From NCBI GenBank assembly GCA_934438075.1, contig CAKSBF010000001.1, positions 124,001-188,000 on the forward strand: a stretch of DNA of 64,000 bases, given 5' to 3'. This document shows, piece after piece, positions 8,597 through 17,372 of this stretch. The notes beneath the pieces are model-generated. The model worked only from the letters and a program-made list of their open reading frames with translations. It did no database searches and had not been told where the DNA came from. The position numbers were made by a program, and so were the translations under genes. The first letter of the stretch is position 1; every line of letters begins with the position of its first letter. Source of the DNA: an uncultured Clostridia bacterium. Its GTDB lineage: Bacteria > Bacillota > Clostridia > UBA1381 > UBA9506.

Positions 8597-9961
8597 TTAA
8601 AAATTTTTCTGCAAAAAAGCCGTTACACGTTCCAGCTCCATTACACGGGAAGCTTTTACCAAAATATGACAACTCTTTGTTACGGAAGCTGCAAGAGAAC
8701 TCTGCAATTCCTCTACCGTTCGGAACGAATGGATTTTTTCTTCTGACATTCCGTTCTGCAAAGCACCCTGCGCAATATATTTTGCCTGTTCGCCTACCGT
8801 AAACAGCTCATCAATTTTTTCATCTGCCACCGTTTTCCCAACAAGCAAATGCGCACTCTTAGAAAATGTACCCATACACGCCATATCCCCCAGAACCGCG
8901 ATTTTTTTTAACGGATAGGCGCTTAACACCTTCAGTGCAGCACGCATAGAATCCGGTGCTGCATTGTAACAGTCATTAATAATGGTAAAACCTGCGTGTT
9001 CTATTTCATCCATCCGCATATTAGCCGGGCGAAATTCCTCCAGCGCACGAACAATTGCACTGTCCTCAACGCCGTATAATATTCCCGCAACACAAGCGAA
9101 CAATGCATTATATACATTATGCTCTCCGGGAATGTTTAGCATCACAGTAAATTTATGTCCCAGGCCGGAAAAATCAAAACGAACACCGTGAATATCCGAA
9201 TAAATATTCTTTGCAGACGCATCACACGCAGAATTCTTTCCAACGGTATATACTTTCTGCACGATTTCTGACTTGTGGTTTAATAAAATCGCATCGTCGC
9301 CGTTTATCAACACAGTTCCGTCCGGCTGCATATTATTTAATATCTCCGCTTTTGCCCGATAAATATTTTCCTGCGATCCCAAAAGCTCAATATGTGACAT
9401 GCCGATATTAGTCAGCATAGCAAGTTCCGGTTTTACAATAGACGAAAGGCGGTCAATCTCACCAAAACCGCTCATGCCCATCTCTATCACTGCAATTTCG
9501 TGTGTATCCTCCAGGCGAAACACCGTAAGCGGCAAACCGATTTCATTATTAAAATTTCCTTCTGTTTTCAGCGTATGATATTTTTGCGCAAGTACTGCTG
9601 CGGTCATCTCTTTTGTAGTTGTCTTGCCAACGCTCCCCGTTAAACCAACGACAGGAATAGAAAACAAGCTGCGGTAATAACTTGCTAAAGCCTGCAGCGC
9701 CCGAAGGGTATCATCAACCACAATCAGCGTGCCATCCGCTGCATCCCTTTTGGCTGTAAGTGACGCCGCCGCACCGCCGGAAAATGCCTTTGCGATATAA
9801 TCGTGCCCGTCGAATTTCTCACCAACCAACGGCACAAACAGACAGCCTTCCTTTATCTTACGACTGTCTGTACTGATATCTGTAATCGTAATATCCTCAT
9901 TCTTACCAATCAGCGTTCCGCCGACTGCAGAAACAATTTCCGAAATTTTTATCGGTTTCAT
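8597..9961 (-). CDS. murF: UDP-MurNAc-tripeptide:D-Ala-D-Ala ligase MurF
   Basis: Completes the UDP-MurNAc pentapeptide by ATP-dependent addition of D-Ala-D-Ala. The 454-aa protein has the three Mur-ligase domains: an N-terminal UDP-binding domain, the central ATPase with P-loop GSVGKTTTK and EMGMSGFGEI, and a C-terminal domain with NDCYNAAPDSMRAAL and VLGDMACMG. Its ATG overlaps the murE TGA (ATGA), so the two ligases are translationally coupled. The internal ribosome site is GGAAGGAAC. Confidence 0.95.
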   Translation of the reverse strand: MKPIKISEIVSAVGGTLIGKNEDITITDISTDSRKIKEGCLFVPLVGEKFDGHDYIAKAFSGGAAASLTAKRDAADGTLIVVDDTLRALQALASYYRSLFSIPVVGLTGSVGKTTTKEMTAAVLAQKYHTLKTEGNFNNEIGLPLTVFRLEDTHEIAVIEMGMSGFGEIDRLSSIVKPELAMLTNIGMSHIELLGSQENIYRAKAEILNNMQPDGTVLINGDDAILLNHKSEIVQKVYTVGKNSACDASAKNIYSDIHGVRFDFSGLGHKFTVMLNIPGEHNVYNALFACVAGILYGVEDSAIVRALEEFRPANMRMDEIEHAGFTIINDCYNAAPDSMRAALKVLSAYPLKKIAVLGDMACMGTFSKSAHLLVGKTVADEKIDELFTVGEQAKYIAQGALQNGMSEEKIHSFRTVEELQSSLAASVTKSCHILVKASRVMELERVTAFLQKNF

Positions 9962-11409
9962 GCTTCGTTCCTTCCCTCTAAGATTTCCTGAATAACCTCG
10001 CGTTCATCGAAGTGACGCTTTTCTCTGCCGATAATCTGATAAGTTTCGTGTCCTTTTCCTGCCAGGATAATGCAGTCCCCCTTCCGCGCCATATCCATTG
10101 CTGCGCGAATCGCTGCACGCCTGTTTTCAATCATTTCATACCGGCAAGAGGTTCTCTTCATGCCTTCCTCAATCTGTAAAATAATAGACATTGGTTCTTC
10201 TGTGCGCGGATTGTCGGAGGTAATTATGCAATAGTCGGAAAGTCTGCCGGCAATTTCGCCCATAATCGGCCTTTTTGTTGCATCACGGTCACCGCCGCAG
10301 CCAAACACGGTGATTACCCTTCCCTCTGCAAATTCACGAACTGTACTCACAATATTTTCCAGACCGTCCGGTGTATGTGCATAGTCAATAATAACAGTAT
10401 AATCTGTGTTTGTGTAGACTGTCTCAGCGCGCCCCTTTACTCCCTTCGCAACCATGAGCGCTCCTAAAACTTTTTCAGGTTCAACACCGAGAGACAAACC
10501 AACAGCACAAGCCGCCAGAGCATTATAAACTGAAAATCTTCCCGGAATAGCAAGTCGTGCCGGATATTTTGTACCCTTAAAATCAAGGTCAAACAACACA
10601 CCCTTCGCACTAATGCGGACGTTTTCCGCGCGACAGTCAGACGCCTCATCAATTGAATAGGTAACCATATTACAGGTTTTTTCCTGCGCAATCTCTCTTC
10701 CTGCTGCATCATCAATATTGACTGCCGCAGCTTTGCACATTGGAAACAGCATTTTCTTAGCTTTCAGATAATTTTCCATTGTTTTATGAAAATCGAGATG
10801 ATCCTGTGTTAAATTAGTAAACGCGCCCATCTCAAAAGGTATTCCGTACACCCGGGATAATGCCAAAGAGTGAGAGGATACCTCCATGACCGCATAGTCA
10901 CAGCCGGCATCTGCCATACTGCGAAATAATTCCTGCAACTCCAGCGATTCCGGCGTAGTACGCTCACTCGGCAGCAGCTTATCGCCAATCATATTTCCGT
11001 TGGTACCTACCAAGCCGACTTTATGCCCATCAAATTCTAATATTTGTTTAATCAACGTAGTAACAGTGGTTTTACCATTGGTACCGGTCACACCGATAAC
11101 CTTTATTTCCCTTGCCGGGTGTTGATACCAGTTTGCCCCCATCATTGCCAATGCCTTGCGCGTATCCGCAGTAACAATTTTCACCGCGCCGCTCACTTCG
11201 GCCGCTCCGTCCTCCACAACAACCGCAGCGGCACCGCGCGACAACGCGTCGGCAATATACCTATGTCCGTCAGTGGCATAGCCTCTGATACACACAAAGA
11301 CGAAACCTTTTTCCACCTTTTGCGAATTGTATGCAATACCGGAAATTCTGATATCTTCAGACAGATTCCACGATGCATTAATTCCCTTCAGCAACTCTGA
11401 TAACAGCAT
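9958..11409 (-). CDS. murE: UDP-MurNAc-L-Ala-D-Glu ligase MurE (meso-DAP type)
   Basis: Adds the third stem-peptide residue. The 483-aa protein has the ATP-binding GVTGTNGKTTVTTL, the central FTNLTQDHLDFH and the C-terminal IIDYAHTPDGLE and FGCGGDRDATKRP. The specificity loop reads SDNPRTEEP; the DNPR motif marks enzymes that add meso-diaminopimelate rather than lysine, so the wall is predicted to be A1-gamma meso-DAP. The start ATG (11409) follows GAGGAG. It lies directly after the PBP gene and couples to murF. Confidence 0.96.
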   Translation of the reverse strand: MLLSELLKGINASWNLSEDIRISGIAYNSQKVEKGFVFVCIRGYATDGHRYIADALSRGAAAVVVEDGAAEVSGAVKIVTADTRKALAMMGANWYQHPAREIKVIGVTGTNGKTTVTTLIKQILEFDGHKVGLVGTNGNMIGDKLLPSERTTPESLELQELFRSMADAGCDYAVMEVSSHSLALSRVYGIPFEMGAFTNLTQDHLDFHKTMENYLKAKKMLFPMCKAAAVNIDDAAGREIAQEKTCNMVTYSIDEASDCRAENVRISAKGVLFDLDFKGTKYPARLAIPGRFSVYNALAACAVGLSLGVEPEKVLGALMVAKGVKGRAETVYTNTDYTVIIDYAHTPDGLENIVSTVREFAEGRVITVFGCGGDRDATKRPIMGEIAGRLSDYCIITSDNPRTEEPMSIILQIEEGMKRTSCRYEMIENRRAAIRAAMDMARKGDCIILAGKGHETYQIIGREKRHFDEREVIQEILEGRNEA

Positions 11410-11429
11410 CTTTTTCTCTCCTCTCGCGG

Positions 11430-13628
11430 CTAGTCAACGTCTAGGAAGCGGAACTGCACTTTGACAATGCTTCCTGCCTCCACCTGTGTTCCTGCCGCCG
11501 GCTCCTGCTTAATTGCGATGGTACGTTTTGATTTGCTGCCCGTTGCACCCGCACTGCTGACATTAAGATTCAGCTTGCTTGCCTGCAAACGCGACTGTAC
11601 CTCAGCAAGCGACAAGTTCTGCACATCAGGTACTGTGACCTGATTGCCCGTATTATCCTCTGTATATAAAATCACGGTTGAACGTGCGGTCATGTTGGAA
11701 CCGACTTTCGGCATCTGATCCTTTACCGTCTCTCCGCTGCCTACAATGGTATAAGTCAGATTTTGCGCCGTAATATCTTTAATAGCACTGCTTGTGCTTT
11801 TCCCCTTCACATCCGGCACAAACACATCCAGATTTTCCTTTTCCTCTTCAGTATACTGCGGCTCTATCTTCATATAGCGCAGCGTATCTTCCATGATTTT
11901 TCCTACCACCGGGGCTGCAATACGTCCGCCGTAATATTCCCCATTAGACGCTTCATCCAGCATAACCAAACAAGCAACCTTCGGATCGTTTGCCGGCGCA
12001 AACCCGACAAATGAGGAAACATATTTACCGTTTCCGCGCGGTATCTTCTCCGAGGTTCCCGTTTTACCGGCAATACGGTATCCCTTTATATATGCATTCT
12101 GACCGGAACCATTTGTAACAACATTTTCTAAAAGCATGCGCATAGTCTCCGAGGTTTCCTTTGAAATAACCTGACGTACCAACGTTGGTTCCGTATTTTT
12201 CAGCACGTTTCCATCGTCATCCACCAGCTCCTTTACCAGATACGGCTTCATCAGATTACCACCGTTTGCCACAGCGCAAACTGCTGAAATCATTTGCAGC
12301 GGTGTAACCTTAGGTCCCTGGCCAAAGGCAGAAGTGGAAAGTTCCATCAAGCCAAAACTGTTTGCAGGATAAAATACTCCCTTTGCCTCGCCCGGCAAAT
12401 CAAATCCCGTTGTATCTAAAAATCCAAACGCTTTATAATATTTTTGAAATAAATCCGCTCCAACCATCTGACCTACTTCAATAAAAACAGGGTTACAAGA
12501 ATTTTTTACACCATCTTTAAATGTCTGCGCACCATGGCCGTTCCGATTTGCGCAGGCAATTTTCCGATCCGCTACCTGCTTGTAACCCGGACAGAAAAAC
12601 GGCGTATCAATGCTAACAACACCTTCCTCCAGAGCCATAGAGGCGGTCATAATTTTAAAACAGGAACCCGGTTCATAAGAATCCACCACCGCTTTATTAC
12701 GCCACATTTTCTGCAGCGCATTTGATTTTTCCCGTGCCCGCTCCTCTTCATTTGAGATAGATGCAATGCGTTGTTTCTCCGTCTCATCTACCAGTTCAAA
12801 CGGGTGGTTTAAATCAAAGTCCGGCTTAGCGCTCATGGCAAGGACTTCACATGTCTGAACATCCATTACAATAACCGCCGCACCTTGCTGAACCTTTTCC
12901 TCCTGGAAAGCCGTTTCCAAATGTTTTTCTGCAAAATGCTGTATTACTTCATCAATCGTCAGCACAACATTCGTACCGTTTTGCGGGTCAATATGCTTTT
13001 CAGCCTGAAACGGCATATCCGTATCCAATGCATTTTTCAAGGAAATAACCCGCCCCGGGACTCCCCGAAGCTCTTTATCATATACCATCTCAATCCCGGC
13101 GAGGCCCTGATTATCCGTTCCGGTAAAACCAATAATATGTGAAGCAAAGGTACCGTAAGGATAATAACGTTTCGAATCCTCCTGAAGGTATACACCCGTC
13201 AGATTCAATTCGCGTACCTTTGTCGCTACCTCAACATCAATTTTTCGTTTAATTGTTACATGATTGGTTTCCTTATCCAACAACTTCTGAATATCAGCTG
13301 TCTCCATTTCCAAAACAGCACTGAGTTCAGCAGCAATTTTTGTACTGTCTTTTTTTGCCTTTCTAATTTCATTCGGATTTGCAGTTACGGTTTCTACCGT
13401 AGAACTCTGCGCTAATACCTTGCGGTTTCGGTCATAAATAGTACCCCTCTTCGATGCAACTTCGTTATCTCTCGTCTGTTGCTCCACTGCCTCGCGCTTC
13501 AACTCAGAGCCATCAATTACCTGCAGGAAAAACAGACGCACGCCCAAAAGCCCCAAAACCATTGTAAAGGCAACAAACACCATTAACATTCTGATTTGCA
13601 GCTTTCGTTTTGGCTTTTCCATTGACAT
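11430..13628 (-). CDS. Class B penicillin-binding protein with two PASTA domains (PBP2B/SpoVD type)
   Basis: Transpeptidase of the divisome. The 732-aa protein has one N-terminal transmembrane helix (about 12-35) and a dimerisation domain with RGTIYDRN (about 61-68). The transpeptidase domain has catalytic SCFK (S322-K325), SCN (377-379) and KTGT (522-525). Two PASTA repeats follow (about 610-660 and 665-732). Bacillus has both pbpB (two PASTA) and spoVD (one PASTA) here; this window has only one gene, which may serve vegetative and sporulation division. It is probably the partner of the SEDS protein at 6369-7544. The ATG (13628) follows AAGGAG. Confidence 0.94.
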   Translation of the reverse strand: MSMEKPKRKLQIRMLMVFVAFTMVLGLLGVRLFFLQVIDGSELKREAVEQQTRDNEVASKRGTIYDRNRKVLAQSSTVETVTANPNEIRKAKKDSTKIAAELSAVLEMETADIQKLLDKETNHVTIKRKIDVEVATKVRELNLTGVYLQEDSKRYYPYGTFASHIIGFTGTDNQGLAGIEMVYDKELRGVPGRVISLKNALDTDMPFQAEKHIDPQNGTNVVLTIDEVIQHFAEKHLETAFQEEKVQQGAAVIVMDVQTCEVLAMSAKPDFDLNHPFELVDETEKQRIASISNEEERAREKSNALQKMWRNKAVVDSYEPGSCFKIMTASMALEEGVVSIDTPFFCPGYKQVADRKIACANRNGHGAQTFKDGVKNSCNPVFIEVGQMVGADLFQKYYKAFGFLDTTGFDLPGEAKGVFYPANSFGLMELSTSAFGQGPKVTPLQMISAVCAVANGGNLMKPYLVKELVDDDGNVLKNTEPTLVRQVISKETSETMRMLLENVVTNGSGQNAYIKGYRIAGKTGTSEKIPRGNGKYVSSFVGFAPANDPKVACLVMLDEASNGEYYGGRIAAPVVGKIMEDTLRYMKIEPQYTEEEKENLDVFVPDVKGKSTSSAIKDITAQNLTYTIVGSGETVKDQMPKVGSNMTARSTVILYTEDNTGNQVTVPDVQNLSLAEVQSRLQASKLNLNVSSAGATGSKSKRTIAIKQEPAAGTQVEAGSIVKVQFRFLDVD

Positions 13629-13762
13629 GCTACCGGCTCCTTACTCAAAAATAATATATTGCTATTCTTTCTGTCTGTTAAGGCAAATTTAGTGCAGAGG
13701 AAATTTTCTCCCCCACACTAAGCAAATAAATATACTGTCTCATATTAATATATAGTGACTGT

Positions 13763-14311
13763 TTAATCCAAATATTCCTTAATTTTACCGAAAGCAGCCT
13801 GCAGTTTATTTTGTTCTCCTGTCACACCGCCCTTTATTTTCTCAACATGATCAACTTGATCCAAGTTGACATAAACCGTCTGATATTTTTCCGGCTGCCG
13901 CATACCGAGACGACCGGTTGCCGCATCCTCCACAGTTTTTAAATCCAGTGAATGTTCAATCTCCATTTCCATTCTCTGATTGGTCGACACCATATCGGAA
14001 AGCTCCTTGCGTTTCTTCTCAATCCGATTGGTCGATTCTGTAATCATAACGCCGCGGCAAAGTACCGCAAATGCCGCCACTGCTACAAATAATATAGAAA
14101 AGACAACTGCAAGCCGCGCGCGCACTCTTGCTGCACGACGCCTTGCCGCCTGTGCCTTGGTTAATTGCTTTTGTTTCTTCGGTTGACTCTTAAACCGCAC
14201 ATTTTGGCTGTGCACTGGCAATTCTGTTTTTCTGACAGCATTACCGTCATAATGCATTGTGCCGTAATAGTTTCGGCCATACTGCCGCGACATCTGCCTC
14301 TGTGCGTTCAT
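13763..14311 (-). CDS. ftsL: FtsL-like septum formation protein
   Basis: The 182-aa product has a long basic cytoplasmic tail (about 1-68, many K, R and Q), one transmembrane helix (about 69-88) and a leucine-zipper-like coiled coil (about 90-130: RIEKKRKELSDMVSTNQRME). LGMRQPEKYQTVYV then matches the end of the FtsL/DivIC fold, followed by a charged tail. Position between rsmH and the PBP gene is the canonical ftsL slot. The N-terminal extension is longer than in Bacillus FtsL. FtsL pairs with FtsB/DivIC and FtsQ/DivIB to control septal synthesis. Confidence 0.85.
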   Translation of the reverse strand: MNAQRQMSRQYGRNYYGTMHYDGNAVRKTELPVHSQNVRFKSQPKKQKQLTKAQAARRRAARVRARLAVVFSILFVAVAAFAVLCRGVMITESTNRIEKKRKELSDMVSTNQRMEMEIEHSLDLKTVEDAATGRLGMRQPEKYQTVYVNLDQVDHVEKIKGGVTGEQNKLQAAFGKIKEYLD

Positions 14312-14329
14312 AGTTTTCTCCCCCCGATT

Positions 14330-15274
14330 TTATGAATGATTATCTGCTTTTTCAAATACTCTCAGTTTTGCACTCCGCGCACGCGAATTACGGAGCAATT
14401 CCTCTTCACTTGCTGTAATTGGCTTTCGTGTAATAATTTTGCCCAGTGGTTTTTTTCCGCAAACGCAAATAGGAAAATCCTTTGGGCAAGTACAACCCGC
14501 TGCCAAATCCGCAAAAGTACTTTTTACGATTCTGTCCTCTAACGAATGGAACGTTATTACTGCCAGCCGTCCGCCGGGATTTAAACAATGTACGAAATCC
14601 CGAACCGCCTGTTCTAAAATACTTAACTCTCCGTTTACTTCTATCCGTATTGCCTGAAAAGTACGCTTTGCCGGATGTGGTCCATCACGGCGCGCCCCCT
14701 TCGGCATTGCCTTTTTAATAACCTCCACCAGCTGTCCGGTTGTCTCCAACACATGCTCACTGCGTTCCTTCACAATAAATTCCGCAATGCGTTTTGCCCA
14801 ACGCTCTTCCCCATACTTACGAATAATTTCTTCTAACTTTTCTGCACTGTAGTTATTTACAACCTCAAACGCAGAAAAAGAATTTCTCCTGTCCATACGC
14901 ATATCAAGCGGCGCATCAGCACGATATGAAAATCCCCGATCCCCGTCATCCAACTGATGAGAAGAAACTCCCAAATCCATCAATGCACCATCCAGACCAT
15001 TTATTCCAAGTTCAGACAGCGCCGGTATCACATTTTTAAAATTTTGATTAATATATGTCACTTTAGAGCCAAAACGCTCCAATCGTTTTTTGCTTGCTGC
15101 TATGGCCTCCGCATCTTGATCAAACCCGATCAATCTCCCGCCGGAAAGTCTTGATACAATCTCCTCGCTATGTCCTGCTCCACCCATCGTTGCATCTACA
15201 TAGATTCCGTCCGGGCGAATATTTAAAGCATCAATTACCTCATCCTTCAAAACAGGAACATGGTAAAAATCCAT
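14330..15274 (-). CDS. rsmH: 16S rRNA (cytosine-1402-N4) methyltransferase RsmH
   Basis: SAM-dependent enzyme that methylates C1402 in the ribosomal P site. The 314-aa protein has the SAM-binding [15 protein letters not shown] (about 27-41), [34 protein letters not shown] and [14 protein letters not shown], all typical of MraW/RsmH. The ATG at 15274 has a consensus AGGAGG 7 bp upstream. It follows mraZ by 27 bp, the usual gene pair. Confidence 0.97.
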   Translation of the reverse strand: MDFYHVPVLKDEVIDALNIRPDGIYVDATMGGAGHSEEIVSRLSGGRLIGFDQDAEAIAASKKRLERFGSKVTYINQNFKNVIPALSELGINGLDGALMDLGVSSHQLDDGDRGFSYRADAPLDMRMDRRNSFSAFEVVNNYSAEKLEEIIRKYGEERWAKRIAEFIVKERSEHVLETTGQLVEVIKKAMPKGARRDGPHPAKRTFQAIRIEVNGELSILEQAVRDFVHCLNPGGRLAVITFHSLEDRIVKSTFADLAAGCTCPKDFPICVCGKKPLGKIITRKPITASEEELLRNSRARSAKLRVFEKADNHS

Positions 15275-15301
15275 TTTTCAACCTCCTGTTTACAGAACAA
15301 C

Positions 15302-15730
15302 TTATAAAAGCCCCTCAAGTTTCTCGGAAAGCATGTCAGAACTAAAGCAATCAAAACTGTGCTCCTCTTCCCACTTCTGCGAATTCCAAAGCTCTAACCG
15401 TGTGGAAACGCCGACAACCGTTACGTCTTTTTCCAGCTGTGCATAACTGCGAAGCTTAGCAGGAATCATAATTCTCCCCTGTTTATCTGTTTCGCACTCG
15501 CAGGCGCCGGCAAAGAAAAAACGTGCAAACTGTCTCGCATCTTTATTTGATATTGGCAAAGCATCCAGCTTTAATTTCAGCCGCTCAAATTCCTCGGCAG
15601 AAAACGCAAACAGACAGTTATCGAGGCCTAATGTTACAATGAAAGTTTCACCCAATTCTTCGCGAAATTTGGACGGTACAAACATTCTGCCCTTCGCATC
15701 TAACGTATGATGATATTCTCCAATGAACAT
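15302..15730 (-). CDS. mraZ: Transcriptional regulator MraZ
   Basis: The 142-aa DNA-binding protein has two SpoVT-AbrB-like beta domains, each with the DxxGR hallmark: DAKGRMFVPSKFREEL and DKQGRIMIPAKLRSYA. MraZ controls its own dcw operon by binding short direct repeats at the promoter, and such repeats are visible just upstream (15758-15795). It is the first gene of the cluster. The ATG at 15730 follows GGTGAGGT. Confidence 0.95.
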   Translation of the reverse strand: MFIGEYHHTLDAKGRMFVPSKFREELGETFIVTLGLDNCLFAFSAEEFERLKLKLDALPISNKDARQFARFFFAGACECETDKQGRIMIPAKLRSYAQLEKDVTVVGVSTRLELWNSQKWEEEHSFDCFSSDMLSEKLEGLL

Positions 15731-15757
15731 GACCTCACCACCTTCCTGCGTCGCACT

Positions 15758-15795
15758 CCACTTTTAAACCATTTTACTCCACTTTCCACCACTTT
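15758..15795 (-). promoter_or_regulatory. MraZ operator: four AAAGTGG-type direct repeats
   Basis: On the minus strand AAAGTGG occurs at 15795-15789, 15785-15779 and 15764-15758, with a variant AAAATGG at 15775-15769. The period is 10-11 bp, one helical turn. This matches the MraZ boxes described in Mollicutes (AAAGTGG-like repeats with 3-nt spacers). The repeats lie just downstream of the -10 element, where bound MraZ would block transcription. Confidence 0.8.
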
Positions 15796-15801
15796 TATTT
15801 C

Positions 15802-15830
15802 ATTGTAACCTATTTGAAGATATTTTGCAA
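15802..15830 (-). promoter_or_regulatory. Sigma-A promoter of the dcw cluster (mraZ)
   Basis: TTGCAA (15830-15825), a 17-bp spacer and TACAAT (15807-15802) lie on the minus strand, about 72 bp from the mraZ ATG and directly before the MraZ boxes. The remaining upstream stretch 15831-16067 is AT-rich and shows no gene I can support. Confidence 0.75.
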
Positions 15831-16067
15831 CAGTTTTTGAAAAAAAAATTTAATTTTTTTGAAATCTAATTGTAACATACAAGATATAGTGTTGTGTTAA
15901 CATAATATCTACTACCAATTTCAAACCCTGTTTATTGAGCTGTTTTTTTCTATCAAAAACAGAGCTGCCAACAAAACATATATCATTGCATATATTGTTT
16001 TTCTCTTTGTAAATATTTTTTGCCCGAAACAGGAAATTCACCACTATCCCCCACTTGCCCATAAAAC

Positions 16068-16113
16068 AAAACAGAGCTGCAGCAAAATGAAATCATTTTG
16101 CTGCAGCTCTGTT
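16068..16113 (-). terminator. Long-stem terminator of the ricT operon
   Basis: AAACAGAGCTGCAGCAAAAT pairs almost perfectly with the arm ending GCTGCAGCTCTGTTT. On the minus strand it is followed by TTTTGTTTTAT. It ends the operon that finishes with the 102-aa gene at 16133 and shares its core with the hairpin at 341-386. Confidence 0.85.
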
Positions 16114-16132
16114 TATCAGCTTTTCAAATATT

Positions 16133-16441
16133 TTATCCTTGTGCTGCTTGAAGCTTTGCTAAAAATTCTCTTTCCATCTCCAAAATATCCTCCAGCCAAT
16201 ATACACCCACATCAAGTGCTGCCCAGAGGCTGGGGCGCTCTGCCTTTTTGGTCAGCCGGGCTGATTCTATCCCGTCCCCGTGCTTTTCCAATAGCTCAAT
16301 GCCAACTTTAGTCGCAACTTCCATCTTATTAATCTTCTTGGTTTCCAGTGTAGTCAGTCTGACGATAAAGTTTTCGTTAAAATCTCCGTAATAAAGAACC
16401 TTTCCGTCTCTTAGAAGCGGTTTTCCTCTGTATAAAAGCAT
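16133..16441 (-). CDS. Conserved small protein of unknown function, downstream of ricT
   Basis: I do not recognise a named family. The 102-aa product begins MLLYRGKPLLRDGKVLYYG, a compact beta-rich start in which short basic and aromatic strands alternate. A mixed segment FIVRLTTLETKKINKMEVA follows, then a helical second half (IELLEKHGDGIESA; LEDILEMEREFLAKL). There is no signal peptide or membrane segment, so it is cytoplasmic. The start is the ATG at 16441, with AAGGAG 6 bp before it; an in-frame ATG at 16471 would place that site inside the coding region. It is the last gene of the darA-holB-ricT run. Confidence 0.7.
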   Translation of the reverse strand: MLLYRGKPLLRDGKVLYYGDFNENFIVRLTTLETKKINKMEVATKVGIELLEKHGDGIESARLTKKAERPSLWAALDVGVYWLEDILEMEREFLAKLQAAQG

Positions 16442-16493
16442 TTTCTTCTCCTTACTCCTTTTTTCCGGCATATATCATCATCCTTTCGTATTT

Positions 16494-17372
16494 TTAATCC
16501 TTCTCCAATTCCTTTAATAATGAAAGGTCAATGTCCTCCGTCTTTTTGTCCCGATTGCTGCCGTCTTTGATAACAACAACATCATCCACATGAAACTCGC
16601 TCAATATTTTTTCGTTTTTCGCATCCAACTTCACCGATACAAGCCCCTTTAACAGGTTGACCGAGGCAACAATGCCGCGTCCTGTCGGTGTATCCACCAG
16701 CGCACCCGGATTCGGTGTTTTCGCCAGCAAATCCTCATAAGCTTCCTGTTCATACTTCAAACAGCACATCAGTCTGCCACAGGTTCCTGATATTTTAGTA
16801 GGATTGAGCGACAACGACTGCTCCTTTGCCATTTTAATGGAAACAGGCTCAAAGTCTCCCAGAAACAATGAACAACATAACGGTCTGCCGCAAATGCCCA
16901 AACCGCCTAACATTTTTGCCTCATCACGAACGCCGATTTGCCGCAGTTCGATTCTTGTACGAAATACCGATGCCAAATCTTTTACCAACTGACGAAAGTC
17001 TACACGCCCATCCGCTGTAAAATAAAATAAAATTTTACTGCGATCAAAGGTATATTCCACATCAATTAAATTCATTTCCAGGTTATTTGCCTTTATTTTC
17101 TCCAAACAAATTCTGCGGGTTTCATCCAGCTTTTGTCTGTTTTCCTCCAATTGCTTTTCATCGGCCTGCGTTGCTTTGCGAATAATCGGCTTCACAGGAA
17201 TGGCAAAGTCCTTTTCATCAATTTCCTTTTCTGCCATCACCACTGTTCCATATTCCGTACCGCGCGCCGTTTCCACGATAACGCCATTCCCCGGCACAAC
17301 TTTTTCCTCTCCGGAGCTGAAATAATATATTTTCCCAACAGATTTAAATCTGACTCCAATTACCTTTATCAT
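16494..17372 (-). CDS. ricT: PSP1/RicT-family regulatory iron-sulfur protein
   Basis: The 292-aa protein has a beta-rich N-terminal part (VGVRF-type start, RGTEYGTVV) and the PSP1 core. Two cysteine clusters are diagnostic, CGRPLCC and CGRLMCC. In Bacillus RicT (YaaT) joins RicA and RicF in a 4Fe-4S-containing complex that helps RNase Y mature mRNAs and influences Spo0A phosphorylation and competence. The conserved order darA (yaaQ)-holB-ricT (yaaT) is the same as in Bacillus. The ATG at 17372 follows GGGAGGG and overlaps holB by 29 bp. Confidence 0.93.
   Translation of the reverse strand: MIKVIGVRFKSVGKIYYFSSGEEKVVPGNGVIVETARGTEYGTVVMAEKEIDEKDFAIPVKPIIRKATQADEKQLEENRQKLDETRRICLEKIKANNLEMNLIDVEYTFDRSKILFYFTADGRVDFRQLVKDLASVFRTRIELRQIGVRDEAKMLGGLGICGRPLCCSLFLGDFEPVSIKMAKEQSLSLNPTKISGTCGRLMCCLKYEQEAYEDLLAKTPNPGALVDTPTGRGIVASVNLLKGLVSVKLDAKNEKILSEFHVDDVVVIKDGSNRDKKTEDIDLSLLKELEKD

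Noticed and set aside
15850..16062. 70-codon open frame on the minus strand upstream of the mraZ promoter
   Set aside because: No ribosome site, a composition that follows the AT-rich spacer, and no recognisable motif.
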